Source of the DNA: Phymorhynchus buccinoides | Taxonomy: Eukaryota; Mollusca; Gastropoda; Neogastropoda; Raphitomidae | Direction of reading: 5' to 3' | DNA: 64,000 nucleotides | Assembly (NCBI GenBank): GCA_017654935.2 | Contig: CM065691.1 | Location: 29,596,714 to 29,660,713, forward strand | Shown here: positions 1-11,076 of the stretch, one piece after another | How positions within the stretch are numbered: the first letter of the stretch is position 1 | Layout of the letters: each line of letters begins with the position of its first letter | Program-made: the position numbers and the translations under genes | Notes under the pieces: model-generated | Database searches by the model: none | The model's input: only the letters and a program-made list of their open reading frames with translations | What the model was told of the DNA's origin: nothing

Positions 1-56
1 CACACACACGCACGCGCGCGCACACGCACACGCCACACACACACACCACACACACA
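1..56. repeat. (CA)n microsatellite with CG steps
   Basis: Alternating CA/CG dinucleotide run at the window edge; no gene. Confidence 0.9.
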
Positions 57-356
57 CTACAGAGAAATTTAAGTAAAGCATTACACAGATTCTCACCCAT
101 CAGTGTAATGAAAAGTTAAAGAAAGCCTTGTATCCCTTTACATCACCGAATATCACGCGCGTGATTAAATATAAAACAACGAAATCAAAATACTTCAAAT
201 AATTGGTGATCAAGGCAACAACGCAAAAGTCACAATATTGAACTTAAAACAGTTAGCCGAGAATAAACGTTGATGATAGAACACCGATCAGGGTAGAACA
301 AATAAAATGTACACAATGTTGAATGGAAAACAGTTAACAAGAAAAACATAACAATA

Positions 357-520
357 CAGTGGAACCTCCCTTAAAAGACCTTCAAAAATCATTCAAAATG
401 AATGAGGTCTAGTAAGGGAGTTAATTTTAATACTTACATAGAAGGGCAGTGTCTCAGAGAAGTAGGTCTTATTTGTGAGGGAGTATTATAATGGGATGTC
501 TTATAAGGGAGATTCCACTG
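357..520. mobile_element. Tigger/pogo-like MITE, TIR CAGTGGAACCTCCCTT
   Basis: The terminal inverted repeats begin CAGTGGAACCTCCCTTA on the left and read ATAAGGGAGATTCCACTG on the right. They are flanked by TA on both sides (355-356 and 521-522), the Tc1/mariner/pogo target duplication. The element is about 164 bp and noncoding. Relatives lie at 20,670-20,860 and 51,722-51,911. Confidence 0.8.
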
Positions 521-522
521 TA

Positions 523-1859
523 CACCATTGAAGAGAAGTAGCAGCGGAACTGGGCAGTAGGGCCTACAGAATTAAACATCACCGCATGACATAGAACCAT
601 AATGTAGGCCTACAATAATCCACAACCTTAATTTCGATTAACAACACCAAATGTAGGATAATGCTATCCAGCACCTAACGCTACTGTGTCTAAACTAATT
701 TTTGTTCAACATTTTAAAACTGTTTTGTGGTATCTCCTGTGAGCTCAGAACAGAACTTCTTAAGAGCGTTGACAGCCGAGGGTGTGTGCTGCAGTATGAA
801 ACCACACTGTTCGTGGTACGACATGTTGTCCATAGGAAACTGAACTCTAGAGTGGTTTTTGATGTGAACAATGATTATGCCTCTTAACTATGTATTGTAA
901 GAACTATCAGTCTGCAGCCAGCAAAGCTCTTTGCATAGCCACGCTTGCTAGGGAATATATTAACTTGACGGACAACAAACATTAACATGAGGCAGAAAAA
1001 ATCCTATGGCGTGTATCGAGATCAGCACGCATACAAGATAATTATAATAATAATAACACGACACGGCATTGACATTTTGTGGTCAGGCTTGTATGAATTA
1101 AATTCTGCTTAACGTCCTCCAGTCTTGAACAGACACATATGGGACATTAGTAGATATAAAGAAGGTGGGAACGAACCTGGAGGCAATGCCCGTAGGCAGT
1201 GTAACACCAGGAAAGTCCCGAATTTTAAACAATACAGATGTGTTATGTAACACATGGACCGGAAATTCAGCAGGTGCCCATCTGTATCTAATTACCGAAT
1301 AACTGTCTAATAACCGAATCCTGGTCAACTGTTATCATTAGTTCTCATAATGCTCCTAGAACAGTAAGACAAACATGATTTCAGAGACTATAGTCAAAGT
1401 AATTTCATTGCAGTAGTGATCTTCGCACTCTGCAAAACAAGGCCTTTGTTCGTCTCTTGATGATTGCCTCCTTTGTCGTCGAAAACGAAATAACCAATAA
1501 AAGAGTACAGTTGAGCTTGATACTACACTCTTTGTCTTACTGTGGAATTAAGCTAAGAACATTCAATCTCACCCCCACCCCACCCCTTCACTCGTCTAAT
1601 ATCATCAATGGTGAAACAGACTTAAATAAAACACTGAAACTGAAGAACTGACCCCCCCCCCCCCCCCTTCACCCCCTCCCCCACCTAAAGTCTTCGATCG
1701 GCATGTAGAAGCTTTCGTTAGATTTATTCAAGTGTCTCCACTGCTTACATAAAGTTCAAAGCTTTCCGGTATTGTACAGTCAAACGTATTATTTGTTTAT
1801 GTTACCACAATAAATAAACACACACACAAAACCCCCAACAATCTCATATAGTATGTCTA
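523..1859. other. No gene recognised
   Basis: AT-rich sequence with short unconvincing ORFs and one poly-C run near 1,652-1,668. I see no domain, RNA gene or clear repeat boundary. Confidence 0.5.
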
Positions 1860-2983
1860 CGTGTCAGCCACCGGTCGGGTCATTTTAAACTGTCTCGCTC
1901 CCTCCGACCAGGGACAGAAACTGAAAACGGAATGTGGGATCGACAGTAATCTGACTTGCCTATGCCATGTGTGGTTGGTCGCGCTCTCCACGACCTTCTA
2001 AGTTCCGTGTGACGGTAACAACTGTGTACGGCCTCACTAGACCCTGGGCCTCTCTTGGAACTCTTTATTCCACACCTGGGTCCAGCAGTTGAACTTCTTG
2101 ACCACGTCCTCCTGTGGCTGGTTCTGCCACGGACGATGCGGCGGCGACAGCGAGTTGTGGCGTCGGGCTGCTTCATGCTGTCCAGCAGGTGTCCATGGCG
2201 CTCCCAGGCGGTGGGTCAGCCTAGGCGCTTTTTTTTTTTTGTACATGGACACCTCCCTCCGGGGGCGCCATGGTGGGGCAGGCTTGAAGGAGCGCTGCAT
2301 TGCAGGCTGTCCAGGGAGCTTCTCCAAGGACTCATATCATCAGGCCCGTTGCGTTGATGTCCGTGCCTGTCAGGGTTTCGCCGCCGCAGGGTTTGGAGGT
2401 AAGGGGCACGGACATGGTGCTGTAGCCGGGGACCATGGGGCACAGGTGACGGTTGTCCGGCGGCTTCCAGCGTGTTGTTGTTACTGTTGGGGGCAGGCTG
2501 ATGGGTGAGACTCGTGTGGCCGCCGGCAGAGTGCTGTGACTCTAAGGTCCCGAAGAGGTGTACCTCACCTCCGTTTTCTCGCCTGCGTCCGCCTCCTCCT
2601 CCTCGTCCTCCTCTTCCAGCGGCCTGTCCTTGTCCACCAGCTGATTTTCTGTGGAACGGGGTCCTGGTCCTCTGCAGGTCACCTCACGTCAGGGTTGGAG
2701 TCGGCGATCTCGTCGTAGAGCTTGTCCTTCGTACCCCTTCAGCATGGCGTACTGGGCTCCCACCGACAGTGAGGGTGGTAAGCGGGGACTGTGGCAGCTT
2801 GTTGGATGGACTCCATGGGGTTCTCTCCTTCCTCCTCCTGGGTCTCCGGCAGGGCCGGCTTTCTTGCGCCCCTGGAAGGCTGTCCTGGACTTGAGCAGCG
2901 GGACACGCGGCGTCCAGCGCCCTGAAGGACAGCCGGGACCCCGCCGGATGGGATGGGCTGGAGGGAGCCCGTGCCCAGGCGGA
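1860..2983 (-). pseudogene. GC-rich decayed coding-like region, unidentified
   Basis: GC content and CpG density rise sharply against the AT-rich flanks. On the minus strand, stretches that read like protein occur in different frames. One contains KDKLYDEIADSNPDV (near 2,700-2,745) followed by GT, which could be a splice donor. Another has an acidic run and GEKTE (near 2,565-2,620) before GTGAGG, and a third has QEDVVKKFNCWTQVW (near 2,060-2,110). Single-base frame breaks and an A/T homopolymer at 2,229-2,240 separate them. Either this is a pseudogene or an unpolished contig end with indel errors over a real multi-exon gene. I do not recognise the family. The segment is cut by the assembly gap at 2,984. 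Confidence 0.35.
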
Positions 2984-3483
2984 NNNNNNNNNNNNNNNNN
3001 NNNNNNNNNNNNNNNNNNNNNNNNNNNNNNNNNNNNNNNNNNNNNNNNNNNNNNNNNNNNNNNNNNNNNNNNNNNNNNNNNNNNNNNNNNNNNNNNNNNN
3101 NNNNNNNNNNNNNNNNNNNNNNNNNNNNNNNNNNNNNNNNNNNNNNNNNNNNNNNNNNNNNNNNNNNNNNNNNNNNNNNNNNNNNNNNNNNNNNNNNNNN
3201 NNNNNNNNNNNNNNNNNNNNNNNNNNNNNNNNNNNNNNNNNNNNNNNNNNNNNNNNNNNNNNNNNNNNNNNNNNNNNNNNNNNNNNNNNNNNNNNNNNNN
3301 NNNNNNNNNNNNNNNNNNNNNNNNNNNNNNNNNNNNNNNNNNNNNNNNNNNNNNNNNNNNNNNNNNNNNNNNNNNNNNNNNNNNNNNNNNNNNNNNNNNN
3401 NNNNNNNNNNNNNNNNNNNNNNNNNNNNNNNNNNNNNNNNNNNNNNNNNNNNNNNNNNNNNNNNNNNNNNNNNNNNNNNNNNN
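2984..3483. other. Assembly gap, exactly 500 N
   Basis: A 500-base run of N, the same length as the second gap. A fixed length means an arbitrary scaffolding gap, not a measured distance. Confidence 0.99.
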
Positions 3484-3689
3484 CCTTTAATTGAATTCAT
3501 CATACAAAGCACGGAGAACTTATGCACTTTTTTTTTTTTAATCATTCTGATGGTGGGCAAAGAGTTTAAAATATTTTTTATCTTCTAATTTCTGATGTTT
3601 TCTTTTTCAATAAGGGTAAAACATTTTCTTGTGTTTCTTTTCAATTGTAGCATTGAACTAAACTGTAGCAATGTTTATTTTTGTTGGAC

Positions 3690-3935
3690 CAAAAAAGCCT
3701 ACCATATTTTTACGGCCTACAAGGCGATACCTTTTCCCCTCAACCAGAAAAAAAAAAAAGGGACCGCCTGCCATTTAAATGGTTTTGCGCTAGTGTATGA
3801 CTGAATCTGATTAAACAAAGTTGGTGAATTCCATTCATATCGTACCTTTGAGATCGATCATCAGGCCAGGGGCCAAATCGTGAATTCAGCCACAGATGCA
3901 GACGACAAGTAAAATTAAAAGGGGGGGGGGGGGGG
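3690..3935. repeat. Dispersed repeat, three copies in window
   Basis: Shares blocks such as TTCATATCGTACCT, GAGATCGAT and GATGCAGACGACA, in the same order, with 17,660-17,830 (left arm) and the reverse complement at 54,740-54,900. The copy ends in a long G run (3,920-3,939). It is noncoding. The termini are not clear enough to assign a class. Confidence 0.6.
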
Positions 3936-3939
3936 GGGG

Positions 3940-4655
3940 TTTGAAGCAGGATATGACGCACAGCGTTTCGGTTTTCGACAGTAAAGCCATAACAACCATG
4001 GCGGAAAAGTATGCCGCTGCTCAGCGAGGACAATTCGTTGTACAAATCTACTCATGTGTTTCAATTCTGACTTTTCTGGTCTCTTTCCAACACATCATCT
4101 GCTTTGTGCTTGCTTCCGGATACTGTAGTGACGTGAAAGATTGTTTTTGACAGAACTAGTCAAATACGACCTTTGTTTTTTCAATCTATTTTTTAATATT
4201 GTGGTTTTTGAATCATTTTGCATGCGCCCTAAAATTGACCTAGCCTTGTGTATGTTTAATTTCTCATTTTTAGTTTTTCCAAGGTTTGCCGCCCTATATT
4301 AGAATCGCCTTTGTAGTCAGTAAAATATGGTACCAATTATGAATACACCGAGTAATATAATTTTGTTATTAGTTCCGATACTTCGACGTAGAGCTGGCGA
4401 CATCGTTCACACCTTCTGCCTGTGAAGATGAAGGGGCATATTTCTGGTGAAAGCTAACGACAGTGGAAGTGACAGTCTTCTCCCATTCATCATCAGCGAC
4501 AGTCAAGGTCAAATTGTCGTCAATATCCCGATCTTGCTTCTGTCAGGAACACACCATAGTGGTCTGGTGTGTACTGGTTCTTCGGCAGGTAACTTGTTTT
4601 TTTTCCAAAATGTAACTATTTTTGTTCCTGCAGTGCGCAAATGTTAAGAATAGCC
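3940..4655. other. No gene recognised
   Basis: AT-rich sequence with only short random ORFs; nothing supported. Confidence 0.4.
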
Positions 4656-4988
4656 CCCTCCTCTGCCCCCTTCCATTCATTTCAGACGGTTTCAGTTAGG
4701 GTTTAGGGATAGGTTTTAACGGTCAGTTTTTAAGTGTCCAATCTCCATAACATACCATCATGTTTGTGGCGCAGTGTGTGTGTGTGGATTAACGGTTTTC
4801 AGGTTAGGGTTAGGTTTGTTATAGGGTTAGGGAAATAGGTTTATGGGTCAGTTTTAGTGTCAAATAATACACGCACACAAAAAACAAATTGATGATTAGC
4901 TGACCCTAACCTATCCCAAACCCTAGTCCTAACCTACCCTAAACTGAAAACGACTGTCTGAAACTAATGGAAGGGGCAGAGGAGGAGC
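4656..4988. mobile_element. MITE with telomere-like inverted arms
   Basis: The left terminus reads CTCCTCTGCCCCCTTCCATT and the right terminus is its near-complement (AATGGAAGGGGCAGAGGAG). Inside, the left arm carries TTAGGG/TTTAGGG-like motifs (4,697-4,715 and 4,800-4,838) and the right arm carries the complementary CCCTAA-like motifs (4,902-4,945). The whole is an imperfect inverted repeat of about 333 bp with no coding capacity. Confidence 0.65.
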
Positions 4989-6029
4989 TTTTGGCCCCTG
5001 CAATTTGCATACGGAGTGAGGTGGTGATGCGAAGAAATTCCAAGATTCTTTCATCAGCCAATGCATCAAGTGTAGCAAAGAAAATCGTTTTGATTTTGCA
5101 CAACACACAATCCCACAACAACAACGAGCATGCACATGGATGGACACAATATAAGAATAAAACAAAAATAATATGGTAAACAAATCAGGTTATATAATCA
5201 TGGATTTCTCCTCCAGATTTCTCTCTTGCTCTCAGCTCCACTACACCTAAAAAACTTTAACGCCAACCCACACACATACACGGTGCATACACATTTAATA
5301 ATACCAACACAACCGCCACACCACACACCAACACTCGCTCCCGCAAAGGAGTCCCGCGATACTAATTTTTAACTGAGCAGAATAAGAATGAAGGCTTTCC
5401 TAGTGGAGTGAGCCTGCCGAGCGTTGATGGCTCCTGACAGCAGAGGGGTAAACACTGTTCTCAGGCATTGGCACTAAAAAGAACATAACCTTTGATCAGA
5501 AATGAAGAGATTGAAAACCCAACGTGAGATCTTCCTCATGATTTAAGCGCTAAGATTAAGGATAACCCTGGCTTCATTCTATCATTGCAGTGCCTGGGAG
5601 GAAAGATCCGATTTTGTTTTTTCCTCAGTAATTATGCTGATTTTGGCATGTAAGGTCCAAAATAAAAGAACACAGGAAACTGAATTTTGTTTTTGGTCCG
5701 GCAATCCTCAGGATGCTGGTTTTACTGTTGCGAAACAATCCAGGAGGAAATGCATCTATATTCTAGACAATTTTTGGCCCAGATTTGAGTTCAAACAAGC
5801 CGCTTTTAAAAAACAACCAAAACAAACTGTGAATGGGTTTAAGTTGGTAATTTGTAACTCAAAGCACAATCATCGTGAACACAAGGTGCTTGCTCTACTT
5901 TCTTGCAGGCAACTCTAAAGGATTAAATACTAGAGCAGATAATGAGATTTTAGTGAAAACTGTCGTGTAAGTACTGCTTTGATTCCATATGTGTTTTTTA
6001 AGCAATCTTATTATGACATGAAATTGACC
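4989..6029. other. No gene recognised
   Basis: Contains a 94-codon ORF at 5,634-5,918 with no recognisable domain. Nothing else is supported. Confidence 0.4.
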
Positions 6030-6189
6030 CGGGCCTGTATTCCAACGTTAGATAGCTGAGAACTTAGCATGACTGCTAACTTAGAAGCTCTTCCAAAGTC
6101 CTATTTAAAATCCTATAGGACATTGGAAGAGCTTCTAAGTTAGCATCATGCTAAAGCCTCATGCTATCTCAACGTGAAATACAGGCCCG
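6030..6189. mobile_element. Short hairpin MITE, TIR CGGGCCTGTATT
   Basis: CGGGCCTGTATTCCAACGTT at the left end is mirrored by ACGTGAAATACAGGCCCG at the right end. The complementarity continues inward (GCTAACTTAGAAGCTCTTCC with GGAAGAGCTTCTAAGTTAGC) to a loop of about 15 bases. The full length is a near-complete hairpin with arms of about 75 bp. Confidence 0.8.
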
Positions 6190-6436
6190 ACTTAGTAAGT
6201 TAAAGTAGTACACAATGGTTAAAAATGCAGAGTGGCAAAATATGTTATGGCTAATCCTTTGATGTGTTCAAGAAACTAGCGTTATTTATTTTAAACGCGA
6301 GAGCTGCTTTAAAGAGTTGGGGGGGGGGGGTAGGGTTATTTAGTCATACATTTATTTATTTTCTCGGCTTTTTGTTTTGGTGGTGTTTCAGGTTCTATTT
6401 TGAATGAAAAGTTCAAGGTTAATGATCAGTGTGTTT

Positions 6437-6701
6437 TTAACCCTTTCGCCGCCAGCCAATTTCCTCGATCCCCCAAAATACCCTCATTACATTTAGCTAG
6501 GTAAAGAGAAAAAAAATTATCCTGCCAATATTGGGACATTCCTCAGTAACTGCATAAAGTAAGGCCTATCCTCCTTACCTCCCCAAATTAGACATAGGGT
6601 CTTTCGGATAACAGGCTCTAATTTTGAATGCCTTTTGGGTGACTGGTGGTTTAAACCATTGTGGTGCAATAAGGCGACTTTTTGGCGTTTGAAAGGGTTA
6701 A
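6437..6701. mobile_element. TTAA-flanked MITE, TIR CCCTTTCRCCGCC
   Basis: TTAA at both ends (6,437-6,440 and 6,698-6,701), with inner ends CCCTTTCGCCGCCA and a diverged complement (GGCGTTTGAAAGGG). The internal sequence is homologous, in reverse, to 58,423-58,668 and 47,147-47,377 (GTCTTTCGGATAACAG, AAGGCCTATCC). TTAA duplication is the piggyBac signature. Confidence 0.75.
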
Positions 6702-6810
6702 ATGTGTTTTTGTTTTACCTTTCTGATATTAATAAACTGTACCTTAAATTGACATTTGATACCCTGGTATGATATGAAAACCTGTAAGATACTTGGTTTA
6801 AAAAGGAATC

Positions 6811-7130
6811 TTCTTCTTCTTATACGTCGTCGTCGCTCGCTGGAACAGTTTTTCCCGTCTCTATGAGCGCAGATGCCGTCATGCTGTGTGTTTATTCGCC
6901 TAAGTAAAAAATAGCCCCAGCATGTCGACTTCAGCTGAAGAAATCTTTATAACGTTTTTTAGGAAAAAGGCAGAAGAATGGACCAATTAAGGCCAGAAAG
7001 ATAGTTAGAATCAAAGGGACAAAGAGAGTGACAGATTAGAGGAAGTTTCAATTGACAGAACTTCCAGAAGGTGAGGGAACTATTTGTACCAAAGAACCCC
7101 CCTGGTATCTCAGGGGGGGGGGGGGGTGTT
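6811..7130 (+). repeat. SINE-like repeat family A, (TTC)n start
   Basis: Starts with TTCTTCTTC and shares ordered blocks with 57,548-57,880: ATGAGCGCAGATG/ATGAGCACAGATG, AAATCTTT, AGAATGGACC, GAGAGTGACAGATTAGAGG. Both copies are on the plus strand and end near a G-rich run. No tRNA A/B boxes are visible, so SINE status is unproven. Confidence 0.6.
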
Positions 7131-7339
7131 AAAAAAGGGAAAAAAGGAACAAACTTGCCATTTTATACACAATGTTTTTGACCAATTTTGAAGCGTTTCG
7201 GAGTACAGAGCAGTGTATCAAAATGAACAAGTTTTATTGCTTCGTCTGTGTCAAAACTGCTGCAAATACAGATGATAAAATATGTGCTGTGGATTTTTAA
7301 AATATTTGTGTGTCTCTCAAAAAAAGAAAGTCTCATTTA

Positions 7340-7562
7340 TCTATCTTCATTTTAAAATGTGTTCCTGCTTTTACTGGAGTATTTGTTCGTATTCGTCAGT
7401 TTTTTTATTATTACAATATTGCAGTGGTTATTAGTTATTAGTTTTATAATTCTTTAATTTGTTGTTGATAATGTGTTTTATTGTTGTTTTCCTATGTGCA
7501 ACCTGGGCTGCATTTCTTCTCTGTTTATGAATATAAAGATTGATTTGATTTGATTTGATCTT
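7340..7562 (+). mobile_element. LINE 3' end with TGATT-type tail
   Basis: AT-rich 3' UTR-like sequence ending AATATAAAGATTGATTTGAT with three TTGAT repeats, the short tandem tail typical of L2/CR1 LINE ends. No ORF remains. Confidence 0.45.
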
Positions 7563-7689
7563 GAATGACTTTTAAGCCAGCAAATCAAACGTTTTGAGAG
7601 AAAGGAAAACTGAATTAGAATCCAGAATTCATTGCATTTTATTGTGTGTTCAGCACATTAAAATTGGAGACCCCTGGAGTGTGTGTAAA

Positions 7690-8070
7690 AGGAGACCTTT
7701 GGTAAAAGATGTGTGGATGTGGGTGTGTGTGTGGGTCTCAGATCCCCTAGGTATAAGCTTTCCACTGTTGGTCGGCGCTTCCTTTGTTGTCTCCAGACGA
7801 CATCTTTGAAACAAACTTCCCTCCTTTCCATCCGTCAGCTTAGCCGACCTCCCGTCAGCCTTCAATCTAACCTCAAAACCCACCTTTCCCCCCCGTCATT
7901 GAGGCTCCACCTCTTTCCTTCTTCTATCTCTTGCCTTTAGGTTCTTTTCTGCTGTGATAGCATTTATGTCATATGTTGTGGTGTTCGCTTTTGTATTGTA
8001 TTTTTGTTTTAATGCGTTTATGATGCTAAACGTGGTGTGTGCGCTTTGATTTGATTTATATCAAGATTCA
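7690..8070 (+). mobile_element. LINE (L2/CR1-type) C-terminus and 3' UTR
   Basis: In one plus frame near 7,810-7,905 the translation contains SIRQLSRPPVSLQSNLKTHL. This matches the C-terminal signature of L2/CR1 ORF2 (...SIR..LSLP.FK..LKTHLF). It is followed by a 3' UTR and a TTTGATTTGATTT tail near 8,046. Everything 5' of it is missing, so this is a dead 5'-truncated copy. Confidence 0.55.
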
Positions 8071-8089
8071 GCGACCGTAATAAATACTG

Positions 8090-8999
8090 TATGTTGGCTT
8101 TTTGTTGTTTGTTTTGTGTGTGCAGGGGTGGGATACCAAGAATGTTCACATGCTGTACGTTGAGCATCCTCCAACAGGTCTCTTCCAAGAGGTCCGTCGA
8201 TGCGGGTGTTTTGTTAATGTTAGGTATTAGGGTACTTTATAGTCATAGTGAAATTCGGGTTTTCTCCACCTTGAGAGCAACGTCCGCAGCCAGAGGTTGG
8301 TGTTTGTTAATAGTAGGTATTATGTTTAGGGTACTAATTGTCACTGTTGACTGCCCTATCCACTCATCTAGTTTGCCCCAGCTGATGTTAGCGGTTTTTT
8401 TTTTCTTTTTCTAAAGTTTCATATGCGGGCAATTCGAGTAGTGCAGAGCAGTCCAAACCTTGTATTTTGCCTTTGTAAATAAAAGAGAGGACAAGGAAAG
8501 GAACTTGAGTTTATTGTGTGACTCGAGTTAAGGAGTTTTTCTTCGTGGCGTTCCCCGGGTTAGGGTTCTCGAAACCGCTCTCACTGCCCTGCTGTTTTTG
8601 GTCTTAGCTTGGCAGTATCATAACCGCGCATTTGGATTTTCCTGGCCCTTCGTATGGGCTAAAGTCCCGAAGAAGAGGCGTTACGGTCAGTCCGTAGCGC
8701 GCCAGGCACGTCATCTGCCCGTTCAACTGGGAAAATTCCAGCCGCTTCCTTCATTGGAGAGGAGGAGGAAGAAAGGAGAGGAGAGGAAGAAGGAGAGTCT
8801 AGACCGACGCATACTTATGGAATTAACCTTCAGACTGACTCCCCCAGATGGTTCACGAAGAGCTGAACCAGAGTCACCGAGAGTAGACGGATGAGATGCT
8901 ATAGCTTGAAATTGAGACTACTCCACCACCACTGGGCCTACTGCCTTACCTGATGCTGAGCCGACGGAGGTCCCGCCAGTCTGAAAATTCTAATTATTA
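8090..8999. other. Unassigned sequence 5' of the gypsy LTR
   Basis: Contains an AATAAA-like site (8,478) and a GC-rich block (8,530-8,980). It may be the remnant of another LTR element, but I could not find a partner repeat. No gene is supported. Confidence 0.3.
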
Positions 9000-9503
9000 T
9001 GTAACAAAGAAAGAATTTACTTCGCATGGCTAAGTCTTACCATTCTGTCCTTGTCACTAAACAGAGAGAGAGACGAGCACGAAGAGAGAGTAGACGAGAC
9101 TATCCCATTGACTATGGATCTGAGAGACTGAGAGAAGAGTTGAGAGAGAAGGCAACGAGACTGAGCAGAGAGAACCTGACTCGAGACGATGTTAAAAAGA
9201 GCTTGAACCTCTAGACTCGAGAGAGAAGACGAGAGAGTAGAGAGAGGACATTGACGAGACACACCGATGATACCTTCCCATGACAGCGGGTTTGGTCTGG
9301 TTTTGATGAGGGGTGGATGGGTTAACAAAATCTCTTAGCTAGGTCCTGTTTTATTACTTTTTGAGGTTTAATATGTGTGTGATTTAGGAATAAATGAGTC
9401 GTTTTCCACTGTAAATTAACTGGACTGGTGTGTTCCGGTACGCGCGAAGGGTCTGCCTGACACAATGTTTTGAAACCTTGTTCCCTAGACGTAAAACTTG
9501 ACA
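9000..9503 (+). repeat. Putative 5' LTR of gypsy element
   Basis: The 3' boundary is set by the primer binding site starting at 9,507: the LTR ends in ACA at 9,501-9,503. A TGTAACA at 9,000 is the best candidate start, giving a 504 bp LTR of TG...CA form. It contains a purine-rich GAGA block and an AATAAA at 9,391, consistent with the R region. There is no 3' LTR in the window, so the start is a guess. Confidence 0.4.
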
Positions 9504-9506
9504 TTT

Positions 9507-9524
9507 TGGGCGCTCGTCCCGGAT
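9507..9524 (+). promoter_or_regulatory. Primer binding site, tRNA-Pro-like
   Basis: TGGGCGCTCGTCCCGGAT starts three bases after the LTR end. It has the same pattern as the tRNA-Pro primer binding site of gammaretroviruses with two differences, and would prime minus-strand cDNA synthesis. Confidence 0.7.
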
Positions 9525-9777
9525 TGTGTCAGTGCGCCTTCGAGCGTGCCAGTCACCCACCATTAGGATTTGTGAGTGGTTATTGGGTTTCCTCCTCTTT
9601 AGTTATTAATTTTGGTTTTGTTTGGTTAGGTTATTTAGGCGTTAGGTAGGACTAGGACAGGTTGTGTAGTTGCTTGGTTGCTGCGGATTTTTCGCAGATT
9701 TTGCTAGTGTTAGTGTTGATAGTGTACATTTATAACTTGTTAGTGTATTTGTAGTTGCAAGGCGTTCGCATTTCGTT

Positions 9778-11075
9778 ATGGCGTCGTATTCGCCTCCCCT
9801 TACTCGTGCTGCCATCAGGGGTGAGTCTAGATATGGTAATGCCGTTACCGATACCCCTACAACCACGTTGGTTGTATATTCGGTGTCTAGCAGTGATACG
9901 CATTCTACGCCCACGGTCGTGCACGCCGGTCGGGTTAAGCAATTAGTACACGGCTTACTTAAAGATACCCCGCTTTCTTCATTTAACCCGGAAAGCACAC
10001 CTGAAGAACTCAAGCCTGTCCAGCATGATAGGCCGCCAGTGGACACGGCTTCTCAGATGAACATGTTGTCAATGTTCATGCAAATGGAAAAAGCTCGGCG
10101 AGAAGAAGAGGATAGGAGGGAAAAAGCTCGGCGAGAGGAAGAAGATAGGAAGGAAAGAGAGAGGGAACGAATTAGAAGAGAGGACCGGGAAGAGCGTGAA
10201 GAGGTAAGGAGACGAGAAAGAGAAGAAGGGTTAAGGAAGAAGGAGGAATGCGAGGAGAAGGAAGAAAGGGAAAAAGAACAGAGATTAGGAAGAGAAGCTG
10301 CTGAGGCTGAAAGATGGAGGGAGATCTTGAGCGGGTTTCATAGTAGAGAGGAGAGACAGGTGGGACAGGGGAGACCTAGTGGTACGAGGCTGGCACCCCC
10401 TTCGTTAAAGTTTTCGGAACTTCGGCCAGAAGACAATATCAACGACTTCCTTGCCCATTTTGATACGGTGGCAGACCAGTTTGCCCTGAGTCCCCCAGAA
10501 AGGAAAGTGTACCTGGCTAGTGTTCTGTCAGGGAGGGCCCGCGATGCTCTTAAGGGACTAACTGCTGAAGCCACATACGAAGACCTCCAAAAGGCGATCC
10601 TGGAGCAGTATCAGTTGGGCATCGGAGGTTACAGGAAGAGGTTTCGGGAAATCAGCAAGAGGGACGACGAGACGTTCTCTCAGTTTGGGTTTGAGGATGA
10701 TCAGGGCGCTCAACCAGTGGGAGACTATGTCTGGCATGACCCTCCGTGACCTCATCCTTCTGGAACAGCTCGAGTTGTGTATCTCCGACGGTCTAGCTGA
10801 AAAGATCTACGAATCCGAGCCCTCCAGCTTTGATGACGCCATCAAACGAGCTGAGGCGTGTGCGGAAGCCCGTCGTAATGTGAGAATAGGAAGTTCTTTT
10901 GGGAAGCAGCTGCACCCGTTCCGCAAACCGGCCTTACAGAATCGTAGGACGACCCAGGCCTTCAAGAGAAGTGAGTCATCCCCACCTCAAACCCCACTGC
11001 CGCCTGCCCCACTTCATCTAGCCCAAGACCAGGATTTCAACCTCCTCCTAAGCCTCCGACTTCAACAACTGCGTC
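9778..11075 (+). pseudogene. gag: Ty3/gypsy Gag, frameshifted
   Basis: Capsid-like structural protein of a gypsy retrotransposon. The ORF starts at ATG 9,778, 254 bases after the primer binding site. Residues about 100-185 are an extreme charged coiled coil (repeated ARREEEDR/REREE). From about residue 200 a retrotransposon Gag domain follows (KFSELRPEDNINDFLAHFD, then RKVYLASVLSGRARDALKGL). At about 10,690 the frame breaks. The Gag continuation, including LRDLILLEQLELCISDGL and EKIYESEPSSFDDAIKRAEA, lies in the +1-shifted frame to about 10,975. A second shift is needed before the zinc knuckle at 11,090. The two frame breaks make this copy defective unless they are assembly errors. Confidence 0.85.
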
Positions 11076-11076
11076 T

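Noticed and set aside
2651..3588. Long ORFs spanning the first gap
   Set aside because: Most of their length is N; they carry no information.
8609..8640. GCTTGGCAGTATCATAACC resembles the 5' end of U4 snRNA
   Set aside because: The match is about 15 bases; the conserved AATGAGG and downstream stem that must follow are absent.
9026..9328. Arg/Glu-rich ORFs in the gypsy 5' region
   Set aside because: They lie in the purine-rich LTR/R region and have no counterpart in Gag or Pol.
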